A DNA stretch of 64,000 bases from Providencia rettgeri (GTDB lineage Bacteria > Pseudomonadota > Gammaproteobacteria > Enterobacterales > Enterobacteriaceae): assembly GCF_001874625.1 (NCBI RefSeq), contig NZ_CP017671.1, positions 3,472,001 to 3,536,000 on the forward strand. The letters run 5' to 3'. Positions 18,936-26,829 of this stretch are shown here, in pieces. Each line of letters begins with the position of its first letter. Within the stretch, counting starts at the first letter, position 1. Below the pieces are notes generated by a model that was not told the DNA's origin, ran no database searches, and saw nothing but the letters and a program-made list of their open reading frames with translations. The position numbers and the translations under genes were made by a program.

Positions 18936-19123
18936 TTAGCCCCCTTCGCATGTTTATACTTAGTCATCAGTCGACCATTTATAATCGCGTGGTCAAAACT
19001 AAATACATCACCAGAATATTTCTTGACTGTTGCCATATTGCAATTGAGTCGTCTTGCTACTTCGCTCATATTTCCGTGCGTCTTGACAAGTAACGCTGGA
19101 ATAGTTGTTATTTCAGTCTGCAT
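18932..19123 (-). CDS. ninH: NinH
   Basis: A 63-residue protein close to lambda NinH: TIPALLVKTHGNMSEVARRLNCNMATVKKYSGD carries a Fis-like helix-turn-helix, followed by HAIINGRLM. It overlaps RusA upstream and the Q-position gene downstream by a few bases, as in other nin regions. Probably a DNA-binding regulator; its function is poorly known. Confidence 0.9.
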   Translation of the reverse strand: MQTEITTIPALLVKTHGNMSEVARRLNCNMATVKKYSGDVFSFDHAIINGRLMTKYKHAKGAK

Positions 19124-19478
19124 CGCCTATCTCCCATATTGTGATATCCAAGGAGCCGTCTTTAATTCTCTCTCCGCGCCTTATTCGGAAATCATCTATC
19201 TGCTCGTCGTCATCCCAAAAATTGGCGTGAGTAAGCGAATCGAAAACAGCTTTAGGCAAGTTATCGAGGTCTCTTTTGCGTTTATCTGGGGGATTTGCGG
19301 TGATGACTATTTTGATACGGGAAGTGGTTTTAATATCTAGGTTTTGCTGTTCTATATAATCTATGATTTGTTCTCGGTAGGTTTCGCCTTTTTTTGATAT
19401 ATAGTGACGTCCTTTACAGTGTCGCCAATACGTATTTACTGAAGGTGGCCACGGTAATTTGAGGTGATATTCATTCAT
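19113..19478 (-). CDS. rusA: Holliday junction resolvase RusA
   Basis: A 121-residue endonuclease. The acidic active-site residues of RusA fall at the same positions as in the E. coli enzyme: D70 and D72 (KRDLDN), K76, and D91 (WDDDEQ). It cuts four-way junctions made during phage recombination and packaging-substrate formation. It overlaps the ybcO-like gene by ATGA and ninH by 11 bases. Confidence 0.95.
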   Translation of the reverse strand: MNEYHLKLPWPPSVNTYWRHCKGRHYISKKGETYREQIIDYIEQQNLDIKTTSRIKIVITANPPDKRKRDLDNLPKAVFDSLTHANFWDDDEQIDDFRIRRGERIKDGSLDITIWEIGDAD

Positions 19479-19765
19479 GACTTAATCTTCCCCTCACTCT
19501 GCAATATGGCCTGAGTTCGCATTACACCCTCTAAGTGACATTGCTTTGCGTATTCAGCGTCCGTGGTTCGCGTTCTGCGGTCTATTTCGTCATGACAAGC
19601 GCCACATGCCCACGCTATAAATAAATCGCTAGGCTTGCATCCTGTGCCACATAATCCAGACATTCGATAATGAGCGCCCACTACGGTTTCAGAATTGCCG
19701 TTACACACTCCAGGTATTCTGACTTGGCATTCTCTGCCTTTTGCTTCTTTGCGTAAGTTAGCCAT
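19475..19765 (-). CDS. YbcO-like nuclease (DUF1364)
   Basis: A 96-residue protein nearly superimposable on DLP12 YbcO: MANLRKEAKGRECQVRIPGV at the start, then CGTGCKPSD, ACGACHDEIDRRT and CHLEGVMRTQAI. The Cys/His residues suggest an HNH-like zinc-binding nuclease. It sits between NinB and RusA in the nin region, consistent with DNA recombination or processing. Confidence 0.9.
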   Translation of the reverse strand: MANLRKEAKGRECQVRIPGVCNGNSETVVGAHYRMSGLCGTGCKPSDLFIAWACGACHDEIDRRTRTTDAEYAKQCHLEGVMRTQAILQSEGKIKS

Positions 19766-19868
19766 ATATCACCTCAATAAATATCCACGCTGATGCAAAT
19801 AGACAAGCAAATATGGCCACAAAAAACAGTTTGGCTCCGAGTGTTAAGTTTAGGTGTTTACGTTTCAT
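19758..19868 (-). CDS. Small single-span membrane protein
   Basis: A 36-residue protein, MKRKHLNLTLGAKLFFVAIF at its start, with one transmembrane helix (about residues 13-33). Its ATG overlaps the NinB stop (ATGA) and its stop overlaps the ybcO-like start by 8 bases. This tight coupling on both sides makes it a real gene although it is very short. Function unknown. Confidence 0.7.
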   Translation of the reverse strand: MKRKHLNLTLGAKLFFVAIFACLFASAWIFIEVIYG

Positions 19869-20308
19869 CTCTCTTGCTGCTCCTTGAGTTTCATATATTC
19901 CGAATTATTTGGGATTGTCACGAGACAACCTATGCCCGCCGCCCAGCATTCAACCTGCTCCATGAAGTGGAACATTTCACCTGTATCAAGTTTTGATGTT
20001 TTTCGAAGTGTCCTTACGCGCTCTGTAAGCTGTGTAGTAACGTCAACCATATCGACCACCTCGTAACCTAGGAATGTATGCTTAAGCATCTCCTTGACGG
20101 TTTCTGGTGTGTAATTGGCATTGTTCTTACATAGGTATTTGCTTATCTCTGTGCACCACATATGAAAAGTGGAATTCTGAGACAATGAGCGCTTATTTTT
20201 CCAAGGCTTAATGATGATTCGGTGTGGTTGGTTTGTTGCTAGAACTTCTTTGAGGTGTTGCCATGCGGTATTTTTGGTTGATTCGTGGAAGAGAAAATCT
20301 GCTTCCAA
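19865..20308 (-). CDS. ninB: Recombination protein NinB
   Basis: A 147-residue protein, the length of lambda NinB/Orf (146), with the family motifs RSLSQNSTFHMWCTEIS and HFMEQVECWAAGIGCLVTIP. Orf binds single-stranded DNA and can replace RecFOR functions in Red recombination. Here it would work with the Sak4-like recombinase and SSB encoded in the left operon. Confidence 0.93.
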   Translation of the reverse strand: MEADFLFHESTKNTAWQHLKEVLATNQPHRIIIKPWKNKRSLSQNSTFHMWCTEISKYLCKNNANYTPETVKEMLKHTFLGYEVVDMVDVTTQLTERVRTLRKTSKLDTGEMFHFMEQVECWAAGIGCLVTIPNNSEYMKLKEQQER

Positions 20309-20309
20309 G

Positions 20310-20594
20310 TTAGCCTCCTAGTTTTCCTTTGCTGTAAAGTGGCAACCAAACACACCGATAAACAAACGGGATAAAAGAGGTAAAGAACTCATTAAATTGA
20401 TGCTCTCTAAATCCCGTCGCTTCATCGACCATTGCAATTAGTGGTGAGGTTGGCTTTCTTGGTAAATCAACGCCATAGATACGGCTAAAATTACTAACTA
20501 ACTCGCTTTCATCTAAACAGCGTTCTACCACCTCGATAAACATCGGTTCAGTTGCTAGAGTTTTTAAAATTTCATCTGGTAGCTTATCACTCAC
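20310..20594 (-). CDS. Hypothetical phage protein
   Basis: A 94-residue soluble protein starting MSDKLPDEILKTLATEPMF. It is packed 1 base from ninB and overlaps the Lar-like gene by 8 bases, so it is part of the nin-type operon. Similar acidic proteins occur in enterobacterial prophages, but no function is known. Confidence 0.65.
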   Translation of the reverse strand: MSDKLPDEILKTLATEPMFIEVVERCLDESELVSNFSRIYGVDLPRKPTSPLIAMVDEATGFREHQFNEFFTSFIPFVYRCVWLPLYSKGKLGG

Positions 20595-20811
20595 TGTTAG
20601 CTCTCCTGTTCCATGCTGCTATAGCTGTTTGCCTTACAGCATCCCAATCAATAGCGTCTGATTCTGCCTCGGATTGTGGCTCAGGTACTCTCTCGCCGAT
20701 TACAGTGCAACTACAATCATCATCTTGACATTGAACATACCAACCTAAACGGTTATCTATTAATTTAGCTTCACCGCCGCAAAACGGACATTTCTTGAGT
20801 TTGTTCATCAT
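20587..20811 (-). CDS. Lar-type restriction alleviation protein
   Basis: A 74-residue protein of the Lar family: KKCPFCGGEA at the N-terminus, a second Cys pair (CQDDDC), and the C-terminal AIAAWNRRAN motif. Rac prophage Lar reduces EcoKI restriction and boosts modification. Many phage members of this zinc-ribbon family are untested, so the anti-restriction role is inferred. It overlaps both neighbours by a few bases. Confidence 0.8.
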   Translation of the reverse strand: MMNKLKKCPFCGGEAKLIDNRLGWYVQCQDDDCSCTVIGERVPEPQSEAESDAIDWDAVRQTAIAAWNRRANSE

Positions 20812-21047
20812 TCACCCTCTGGCATTGGTGGGAGCGGGATGCTGTCTACATACATCCAGTGAGTTACAAGAAATTTAGATACCCATGAATCTTCATCCGC
20901 AAATTGGAAAGAACGGTATGACTCTGCGCAATCAACAATATCCAAGTAGTAAGTAAATTTTCTCAACTTGCCGCTAGCAATAATTAGTAACGGCTTCCCT
21001 AACTCGGGCATTTTGTCGGAACACTTAACCCAATTAGTTCCCTGCAT
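20808..21047 (-). CDS. DUF551 family protein
   Basis: A 79-residue protein starting MQGTNWVKCSDKMPELG. This ATG follows AAGGGGAT and was chosen over a longer frame. The NWVK-x-SDKMP opening and the VTHWM-x-x-x-P-LP-x-P-PE end are the DUF551 signature. The family is widespread in enteric prophages with unknown role. Its first 15 bases belong to a 17-bp repeat also present at the start of the next gene. Confidence 0.8.
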   Translation of the reverse strand: MQGTNWVKCSDKMPELGKPLLIIASGKLRKFTYYLDIVDCAESYRSFQFADEDSWVSKFLVTHWMYVDSIPLPPMPEGE

Positions 21048-21285
21048 TCTGATCCCCTTTAATTTCCATGCACTCCTCATCAAATCTCTTCTTGAAAAAT
21101 GCATTGTTAATATTTTTTATTTTTTTAAATGCCTTGCCTCTTGGAGTGAGCTTCTTGTAGCTTTTTCGGTATTCTGAAACAAAATGGTTAACGGTAGATT
21201 TTCCGTTTCTTAGCGTTCGACTGGTAAGTCTTAGAGCTTGAAATCGGTACGCAATGTTCAATTCGATTAAATTAGTTCCCTGCAT
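21034..21285 (-). CDS. Small basic hypothetical protein
   Basis: An 83-residue, strongly basic protein starting MQGTNLIELNIAYRFQALRL, with GGAGG at good spacing. It is rich in R, K and S and helical, possibly nucleic-acid-binding. It ends NAGN, overlapping the next start in the same way as its upstream neighbour. Confidence 0.6.
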   Translation of the reverse strand: MQGTNLIELNIAYRFQALRLTSRTLRNGKSTVNHFVSEYRKSYKKLTPRGKAFKKIKNINNAFFKKRFDEECMEIKGDQNAGN

Positions 21286-21502
21286 TAGATGCCTCCCGTT
21301 GGCTAGATTTAATAGCTTTGAAAAATACAGCAGCATCTAGCTTCATGAGTCGATTTAAAACTCGCTCGCTACGATATGGCTTATGCAGTTTTCGGTTGTA
21401 ATCAACTTTGCCTCTGCCGCTTTTCACATATTTTAATTTTCTATTCATTCTTTCCGATGCGTATATCCACATCAGAGCGGTACTAGTTGTTCCTTTCATC
21501 AC
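21272..21502 (-). CDS. Small basic hypothetical protein
   Basis: A 76-residue basic protein (MMKGTTSTALMWIYASERMN at start) with many K and R residues. It overlaps the ASCH gene by 4 bases and the next gene by 14. No family recognised. Its start sequence is another variant of the MxGT opening seen downstream. Confidence 0.6.
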   Translation of the reverse strand: MMKGTTSTALMWIYASERMNRKLKYVKSGRGKVDYNRKLHKPYRSERVLNRLMKLDAAVFFKAIKSSQREASNAGN

Positions 21503-21891
21503 TCAACACCTCGCTTAATTCCCTCTGGCTCAATCCCTGTTTCAAAGAAACTTAATTTCCCTTTCATTTGGATAAACTCAAGCGGCCTTGCATCAGCTAA
21601 TACGAAACCTTTTTCACCGAAAAACCAAGGTGATTCGCTTTGCTCTACACAATCAATAATCGTGGCCATACCAACAATACCGCCTGTATCAAATGCGTCG
21701 ATTTCTGGAAGTGTTATTCCTAACCTGTTAGCCAGTGTGGATGCTCTAACATATTCAATAGTTTTAACGCCTTGAGATGCATGAATTAATACTTCGCCTC
21801 GGTATTTTGTGCGCCAGCTTCGGTTCTCAATGTCCTTATGACCATTGACTATAAGCCACGCCCAAGGCTGACGAATTGATATTGCTTTCAT
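21499..21891 (-). CDS. ASCH domain protein
   Basis: A 130-residue protein with MKAISIRQPWAWLIVNGHKD, ENRSWRTKYRGEVLIHAS and GIVGMATI, the hallmark blocks of ASCH domains, a PUA-like beta-barrel that binds RNA or modified nucleotides. It is common in phage replication/nin operons. Possible roles include RNA handling or regulation; no catalytic residue can be assigned with confidence. Confidence 0.85.
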   Translation of the reverse strand: MKAISIRQPWAWLIVNGHKDIENRSWRTKYRGEVLIHASQGVKTIEYVRASTLANRLGITLPEIDAFDTGGIVGMATIIDCVEQSESPWFFGEKGFVLADARPLEFIQMKGKLSFFETGIEPEGIKRGVE

Positions 21892-21916
21892 CTAGAAGTC
21901 CTTATGATTTGGTGTG

Positions 21917-23287
21917 TTACACGTCAGCGCCTTGGAATCGGCGTTGTTGAGGTTTGCTACTTTGTAGACAGGCGTTAGCGGCTTCCATTTGGTCCACATC
22001 CATAAAGTGACCATTTTTAAATCTCTGGTATACGGTCCCTGTTTTGCCGAATCGGTTTTTAGTCACGATAATTTCAGCATATGGGGCTGCTGATGAGTTC
22101 TCGTTATAAACCGCATCACGGTAAAGCATAATGATGGAGTCTGCGTCCTGCTCAATGCTTCCTGAATCGCGTAAGTCGCCATTGACGGGCCGTTTGTTTG
22201 GTCGCTTCTCAACATCGCGTGAAAGTTGGCTGAGTGAGATAACTGGCGTTAGCAACTCTTTGGCCATTCCCTTGAGGTTTGATGAGATATAACCAATTGC
22301 AAGGTCGTTACGCTCTGCTTTCGGTTTTTCTATCAGGCCCAAGTAATCGACCAGAATTAATGCCAATGATGGGTATTGCTGTTTGTGACGCTTCGTTATG
22401 GCCCTGATTTGGTCCACATCGAGTTTGCTTGCATCGACAACCCACACATCCAAATCTTGAACCCGACCGATACCATTTGAAACTCTGGCCCATCCTTCAT
22501 CATCCATTTTTGCAGGGTTTCTCAGTGAGGAAACAGATAGGCCCGACGCCCCAGCAATTTGACGCTCCATGATTTGGCGTGAACTCATTTCCATTGAGAA
22601 AATCAGAACACCCTTCTTGTAGCCCGTTTTTTTATCGACTTGTGACGCCACTCCTTCGGTGACTCGTAATGCAAACTCGGTTTTTCCCATTGCAGGACGT
22701 GCGGCAACGATAACGAGGTCCACTGCGTTGATACCGCCAGTGATTTCATCAAGTTCAGGAATCCCCGTTTTCAGCGTGTCTGATTCATCGCCATTGGTTA
22801 GGCGCTGTTCTAACACTTCCGTAAAATCGGCTATCAGGTCCTTAGTGTGTACTGGTTTAATCTCATCGTTAGCGGCCCGTAGTTCGTTAGCCTTTTTGAT
22901 GAGTTGGTCCATTGCTTCGGCGGCTGCGTCAATCGTGCCTGATTCGATAACGTGGCGGTGTTGGTCCATCAAGCTAATCATTTCACGTCGATTGTGGTTA
23001 TCAGTCACCATCGTAGCGTAGCCTTTCAAGTTTGCTGCGCTTGGGCAGTTCTTTGCTGCTTCCATGATGTCAGCGAAATGTTTGTCACCCATTGCCTCTG
23101 CAACCATCATTAAATCAATCATGCCGCGGGTTTTGGCTTGCTTCTGAATGACTTTGTAGGCTTCACGGTAGAAATGAGAGCCGAATGCTTCTGGTTTTAA
23201 AGTGGCCAGTACATCTGATGCGTTGAGTGTTAATCCGTCTTTCAGCAAGCCACCAATCACACTTGCTTCGATTTGGTTGTTGACCAT
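21917..23287 (-). CDS. Replicative DNA helicase, DnaB/P22 gp12-like
   Basis: A 456-residue DnaB-family helicase: N-terminal domain to about residue 110, then a RecA-like core with Walker A ARPAMGKT (196-203), Walker [10 protein letters not shown] (about 320), and the [17 protein letters not shown] block. P22 gp12 is 458 residues. It would be loaded at the phage origin by the upstream replication protein, replacing host DnaB. The stop/start junction with that gene overlaps by one base. Confidence 0.95.
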   Translation of the reverse strand: MVNNQIEASVIGGLLKDGLTLNASDVLATLKPEAFGSHFYREAYKVIQKQAKTRGMIDLMMVAEAMGDKHFADIMEAAKNCPSAANLKGYATMVTDNHNRREMISLMDQHRHVIESGTIDAAAEAMDQLIKKANELRAANDEIKPVHTKDLIADFTEVLEQRLTNGDESDTLKTGIPELDEITGGINAVDLVIVAARPAMGKTEFALRVTEGVASQVDKKTGYKKGVLIFSMEMSSRQIMERQIAGASGLSVSSLRNPAKMDDEGWARVSNGIGRVQDLDVWVVDASKLDVDQIRAITKRHKQQYPSLALILVDYLGLIEKPKAERNDLAIGYISSNLKGMAKELLTPVISLSQLSRDVEKRPNKRPVNGDLRDSGSIEQDADSIIMLYRDAVYNENSSAAPYAEIIVTKNRFGKTGTVYQRFKNGHFMDVDQMEAANACLQSSKPQQRRFQGADV

Positions 23288-24120
23288 TAGAATCCCCTGT
23301 CAGCAAATTTCCCTTCACGAACCCCTGTCAGGGTTGTGTCTCTCAGTAAATAATCAATGTCTGCAGTCCATCCTGTATTGTTTTCACCAAAATAAAATGG
23401 CTTGGCCATTCTCACAAAGGCTCGAACATAGGCCCGCCACCCATCAACATTTTGCGTTGCGAGGTTTTTGATTATTTTCCTGATCCGAGTTTTACGTTTC
23501 TCGTTGGCCTCAACAGCATGAGGTAATCTATCTCCAACTTCCTCGTTGTAGGCATTGAGATATTCGTCATAGTTAACTGGTTGAGATTTTCGCTTAGAAG
23601 GCTTAGTCAATTCTCCCCCTTTCACCTCTTGAGGGGTAAGGGGTGTATTACTTTCTTTCTTTTCTTTTGAAAGAGTTTCTTTTGTGTTTAGCTGACTTGG
23701 CTTATCCTCGTTAGCTAACTTGGCTAATCTTTCATTAGCTGACTTGGCTAATGTTTCGCTAACTTGGCTAATATCAAATTTCCACTCATTAAACGCCTTG
23801 TTAATTCCTATTTGATTACCAGATGAAATAACAATATTCATAGCTATCATTTCATTTTTGGCCTTGCATACATGAGTGTGATGAATGCCTGTCATTGATG
23901 CTATTTGAGTATTTGTGATGCGGTCCAGTTTTTTACTAAACCCGTATGTTTTTCTAACTATCGCCAGAAATACTTTTAATTGCCTAGCTGTCAAATCAGA
24001 CGACATAGCAGCCTCAAGAAGGTCATTAGCAATTCTGGTGTAGCCATCTTCAAGGTTTGCCACTTTCGGCCTCTCTTGCTGTCGTTGGTTGCTAAAATCA
24101 GCGTATGCAACGTTACTCAT
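23287..24120 (-). CDS. Replication initiation protein, O-like
   Basis: A 277-residue protein whose N-terminus ([40 protein letters not shown]) is the Phage_rep_O winged-helix domain that binds origin iterons. The start at 24118-24120 follows GGAGGG. The C-terminal half is charged and ends with a helical domain likely to contact the helicase. The coding sequence has TTAGC-rich repeats at about 23690-23770 (encoding LANE/LAKS segments). As in lambda O, the origin may lie within the gene. Confidence 0.88.
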   Translation of the reverse strand: MSNVAYADFSNQRQQERPKVANLEDGYTRIANDLLEAAMSSDLTARQLKVFLAIVRKTYGFSKKLDRITNTQIASMTGIHHTHVCKAKNEMIAMNIVISSGNQIGINKAFNEWKFDISQVSETLAKSANERLAKLANEDKPSQLNTKETLSKEKKESNTPLTPQEVKGGELTKPSKRKSQPVNYDEYLNAYNEEVGDRLPHAVEANEKRKTRIRKIIKNLATQNVDGWRAYVRAFVRMAKPFYFGENNTGWTADIDYLLRDTTLTGVREGKFADRGF

Positions 24121-24280
24121 GCCGTTTCCCTCCAGTGACTTCCTGACGATGCTCAAGCCGTAATTTTGCATCTTCGAATGCAGATTTGAGGGCCTTCATT
24201 CCCTGCTCAGTGACCGAGCGATTAGCCCGATCACGCATGACGTTTTTATGCACAGCGCTGTAATTAAATTTGTTTCTCAT
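24113..24280 (-). CDS. Small hypothetical protein before replication gene
   Basis: A 55-residue basic protein, MRNKFNYSAVHKNVMRDRAN at its start. AGGAG lies 9 bases before the ATG, and its stop overlaps the replication-gene ATG, so the two are coupled. No function recognised; genes of this size and place occur between cII and O in related prophages. Confidence 0.7.
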   Translation of the reverse strand: MRNKFNYSAVHKNVMRDRANRSVTEQGMKALKSAFEDAKLRLEHRQEVTGGKRHE

Positions 24281-24305
24281 GTATAATTACTCCTGCTTAC
24301 GAAAA

Positions 24306-24623
24306 TTAAATTAGCTCCATCTGAGCCTCATCGGTTGCCGCCTTTGAGGTTTTTCTTTTTGGGTATCTGACATGCTCTAGCATCTGAATTAATGCCCTAG
24401 CCTCATCACCCTGAATAATCACATCTTGAATTGGCGCATCGAACCCTATTGCGTCCAGCAGTCTTGCTGCCTTCTCAACAAAGCCGTTCTCTGCTTGCCA
24501 TCTAGTGATTTGGGATTCGTGTACACCGACAGCCTTAGCAACTTGCTTCGGTGTAGTTAAGATGATCCCTTTGCGAATACGAGCCTCAATAGCTCGCACG
24601 TTGCGTGAAATTGCGTAGTCCAT
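24306..24623 (-). CDS. cII: Transcriptional activator CII
   Basis: A 105-residue protein of the lambda CII family: RNVRAIEARIRKGIILTTPKQVAKAVGVHESQITRWQAE includes the helix-turn-helix, followed by a tetramerising C-terminal region. It lies between cro and the replication genes as in lambda. CII would activate repressor and integrase synthesis to favour lysogeny. Confidence 0.92.
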   Translation of the reverse strand: MDYAISRNVRAIEARIRKGIILTTPKQVAKAVGVHESQITRWQAENGFVEKAARLLDAIGFDAPIQDVIIQGDEARALIQMLEHVRYPKRKTSKAATDEAQMELI

Positions 24624-24684
24624 TTGTTAAATTCCTTTTGACGTAGTTAGTCCGTTGCTCACGATCCTGTGAGTGTGTTGATAA

Positions 24685-24764
24685 ATATTGTCGAGCTAGT
24701 GTCTCTTTCGCTCTCATTCGACTTTTAGCCATCCAACTTGGCAGATCCTCGAGGCCGACAATAT
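24685..24764 (-). other. Long inverted repeat between cro and cII
   Basis: ATATTGTCG at 24685-24693 and its exact complement CGACAATAT at 24756-24764 are separated by 62 bases that contain smaller hairpins (minus-strand GCCA-7 nt-TGGC). The 80-nt structure would be formed by the pR transcript just after cro. It may be an antitermination (put- or nut-like) or terminator-control site; no N-like gene was found. Confidence 0.5.
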
Positions 24765-24802
24765 ACTGTGCCGTTCAGTTAACGCTTTGTTTTTAATCTT
24801 TA

Positions 24803-25030
24803 TTACGCCGCCAGTTCAGGCCAGTTCTTTTCCCAGTCATCTGGGTAGAGGTCTTTTCTGGTTACTTTTGAATTACTGTTAACTTCAATTGCCACACATA
24901 AAGCGGCTCCTAGTTTTGAGCCCTTTGTTAAAGCTTTTCTGAGGTAGCCAATTGAAGTTCCGCATTTTTTAGCGAACTTCTCTTGCTCAGAAACAGAAAG
25001 GGAATTTAGGAATATCCGTAATTGTTCCAT
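24803..25030 (-). CDS. Cro-like repressor
   Basis: A 75-residue protein (MEQLRIFLNSLSVSEQEKFA) with a helix-turn-helix KKCGTSIGYLRKALTKGSK of the YdaS/Cro type. It is the first gene of the rightward operon, divergent from CI, with three operators between them. It should repress CI transcription and tune early genes. Confidence 0.85.
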   Translation of the reverse strand: MEQLRIFLNSLSVSEQEKFAKKCGTSIGYLRKALTKGSKLGAALCVAIEVNSNSKVTRKDLYPDDWEKNWPELAA

Positions 25031-25061
25031 TTATTGTCCTTGTTTACCTAAACATGAAATA

Positions 25062-25090
25062 AATATACCTGTAGGTAAATTAAATATCAA
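25062..25090 (-). promoter_or_regulatory. Promoter pR
   Basis: Minus-strand -35 TTGATA (25085-25090), 17-base spacer, -10 TATATT (25062-25067), about 30 bases before the cro start. The operator at 25066-25077 overlaps the -10 element, so repressor binding would block it. Confidence 0.75.
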
Positions 25091-25117
25091 TACCCACAGG
25101 CAATTTACCAGCAGGTA
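25066..25117. promoter_or_regulatory. Operator cluster OR (three sites)
   Basis: Three 12-bp sites related to the palindrome TACCT-NN-AGGTA: TACCTGTAGGTA (25066-25077, perfect), TACCCACAGGCA (25091-25102), TACCAGCAGGTA (25106-25117). Centres are 25 and 15 bp apart. They lie between cro and cI and match the sites at 25949-25985, which supports their identity as CI/Cro operators. Confidence 0.8.
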
Positions 25118-25138
25118 TTTTTGATAGATGATTTACTT

Positions 25139-25831
25139 ATGAACGCAGAAACTGAATTATTTGAAAAAAGACGCCAAAAACTGGCTGAGCTTGTTGCTCG
25201 TTATGAGACGCAAGAGGAATTTGCACGCGCCATTGGTAAAGACAAATCCTATGTATCCAGAATGCTCTACCCGCCTAGTAAATCTGGATATAAGCGAATA
25301 GGCGATAAGATGGTTTTAGCTATTCAGGATGCTTTAGGATTGCCTGCTGGGTGGATGGACGGCATTATTGAATCAGAAATCCCGCAACCATCCAGATCAT
25401 ATAAAGTGGAAGTTCTTGATGTAGAAGCTAGCGCAGGAACTGGCGTGATGGTTCTTGATGAGTTTATAGAAACCATCACCGCTATTGAGTATTCCGATGA
25501 GGAGGCTAAGCGCCTATTCGGAGGTAGACCCGCAAGTACGATAAAGATGATCACTGTAAAAGGCGACTCTATGTCTGAGACTTTCGAGCCTAGAGATCAG
25601 ATATTTGTTGATATGACCGTTAATCATTTCGACGGTGACGGTATTTACGTTTTTGTTTTAGATAACCAACTCTACATTAAGCGCCTTCAAATGCAGTATA
25701 AGAAGCTTGCTATCATCTCAGATAACCCAAGATACGAGACATGGCACCTGAGCGAAGCTGAAATTGACGGGGTTTTTATTCAGGCCAAAGTACTCGTTAG
25801 CCAATCCATCAAGTACAAATTCCACGGATAG
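25139..25831 (+). CDS. cI: Prophage repressor CI (S24 peptidase type)
   Basis: A 230-residue repressor. The N-terminal HTH (QEEFARAIGKDKSYVSRML) binds operators. The C-terminal LexA-like domain has the self-cleavage site A99-G100, catalytic Ser144 (KGDSMSE) and Lys181 (LYIKRL). RecA-stimulated cleavage would trigger induction. The ATG at 25139 is used; no Shine-Dalgarno precedes it, so the pRM transcript may be leaderless, as for lambda cI. An intrinsic terminator follows. Confidence 0.95.
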   Translation: MNAETELFEKRRQKLAELVARYETQEEFARAIGKDKSYVSRMLYPPSKSGYKRIGDKMVLAIQDALGLPAGWMDGIIESEIPQPSRSYKVEVLDVEASAGTGVMVLDEFIETITAIEYSDEEAKRLFGGRPASTIKMITVKGDSMSETFEPRDQIFVDMTVNHFDGDGIYVFVLDNQLYIKRLQMQYKKLAIISDNPRYETWHLSEAEIDGVFIQAKVLVSQSIKYKFHG

Positions 25832-25851
25832 TTTACCTATCTCTCATAATT

Positions 25852-25874
25852 AAGCCCTTTTCAGGGCTTTTTTT
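25852..25874 (+). terminator. Terminator of cI
   Basis: AAGCCC-TTTTCA-GGGCTT followed by a run of T, 20 bases after the cI stop. It isolates the repressor transcript from the left operon. Confidence 0.85.
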
Positions 25875-25948
25875 ACGCCTAAACAAAAATAATTAAAAAT
25901 AAATTACCTGAAAAATCATAAAGGTAAACTAATTCCGTATACAAAGTT

Positions 25949-25985
25949 TACCTTTGGGTATTTACAATTAAATTACCTGCAGGTA
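25949..25985. promoter_or_regulatory. Operator cluster OL (two sites)
   Basis: TACCTTTGGGTA (25949-25960) and TACCTGCAGGTA (25974-25985, perfect) match the OR consensus. A half-site TACCT also occurs at 25905. The second site covers the spacer and -10 edge of pL, so CI would shut the left operon. Confidence 0.8.
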
Positions 25986-25989
25986 TATT
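25961..25989 (+). promoter_or_regulatory. Promoter pL
   Basis: -35 TTTACA (25961-25966), 17-base spacer, -10 TATATT (25984-25989), overlapped by the operator at 25974-25985. It drives the plus-strand left operon. Confidence 0.78.
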
Positions 25990-26168
25990 TAATCACATCG
26001 AAGGGCAACCAGAGATAAAAGATAGTCGAACGGCGCGACTTTAAACCATGCGTCGGGCACTCGGCGGGCTCAGGGCAGTATGCGAAGTTGGAAGAGCGGC
26101 AATGAGATGCACTACAGATTACTTATGAAATAACAGTATTTGCATAAGTCATTTGATAGGAGCAGCGC
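25990..26168 (+). other. GC-rich non-coding leader of left operon
   Basis: No convincing gene. The stretch 26028-26100 is clearly more G+C-rich than its surroundings and can form short hairpins, e.g. AGTCG-7 nt-CGACT. A 26-codon frame from the ATG at 26048 lacks a ribosome site. By position it could carry an antitermination or processing site. Confidence 0.4.
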
Positions 26169-26342
26169 ATGAAAACGAAAGTTACCTGTCCGTTGTGTCT
26201 AAGGACATTTGACCCACGATTACCAGTTATGCACATCAGCAAGTATCACAAAGATGCTACTGACGCGCAGTTAGCAAAGATTAGAAACGTTCGCAGAAAT
26301 GCGACACACGAAAGCAACCTCGGCTACGCAAGCCGATTATGA
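26169..26342 (+). CDS. Small C2H2-like zinc-finger protein
   Basis: A 57-residue protein: MKTKVTCPLCLRTFDPRLPV, then MHISKYHK, giving a C-x2-C...H-x4-H pattern like a classical zinc finger, followed by a basic tail. AGGAG lies 7 bases before the ATG. First gene of the left operon. It is likely to bind nucleic acid or a host protein, but no named family is recognised. Confidence 0.7.
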   Translation: MKTKVTCPLCLRTFDPRLPVMHISKYHKDATDAQLAKIRNVRRNATHESNLGYASRL

Positions 26343-26373
26343 GTGATGGAAGTGTTACGGCAAGGGGATGAAT

Positions 26374-26565
26374 ATGAAATACGAAGAGCAACGTGAGCGA
26401 GTTATAAACATCCAAAACCTGCTATCTCGCGTCAATCACAAGCTTGAAAATCCAAAAATAAGATTGCTGGATAGCTTGGAATTACAAGACGAAAAAATTC
26501 GTTTGCAAGTTGAGTGGGATAGAGAAATTAGAATTATGTGGGCCATGCCTGAGTATAACGGCTGA
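26374..26565 (+). CDS. Small coiled-coil hypothetical protein
   Basis: A 63-residue charged helical protein (MKYEEQRERVINIQNLLSRV). The ATG at 26374 is better spaced from AAGGGG than the one at 26368. No function recognised. Confidence 0.6.
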   Translation: MKYEEQRERVINIQNLLSRVNHKLENPKIRLLDSLELQDEKIRLQVEWDREIRIMWAMPEYNG

Positions 26566-26829
26566 TTTAAATTACAAGCATAACATCTTTAGCATTATTT
26601 AGTTTTAGCCCAAGTTAAGCCGGGACGGCGAATAAAGTGGATAGTTGACAAAGGAAATATAGGGAACCGCGCACGAAGCACGACTATGCGTATCTGGAAG
26701 GCTAGCAACAAAGGCAGATAGCTTCCACCCTATGTAGACATGGCGAGTTCCACCGCGGGCAAATTAAATTGTGCATCAGGCTCATTCTGTTGGCTGTGGT
26801 GAGTTGATTAATAGATAGGAGATAGAGAT
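26566..26829 (+). other. Intergenic stretch without a gene
   Basis: 264 bases with no supported frame. A hairpin can form from TGGAAGGCTA (about 26696) and TAGCTTCCA (about 26719), 9 bp with one bulge. A GGAGATAGAG ribosome site for the next gene lies at its end. Nothing else is seen. Confidence 0.4.
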
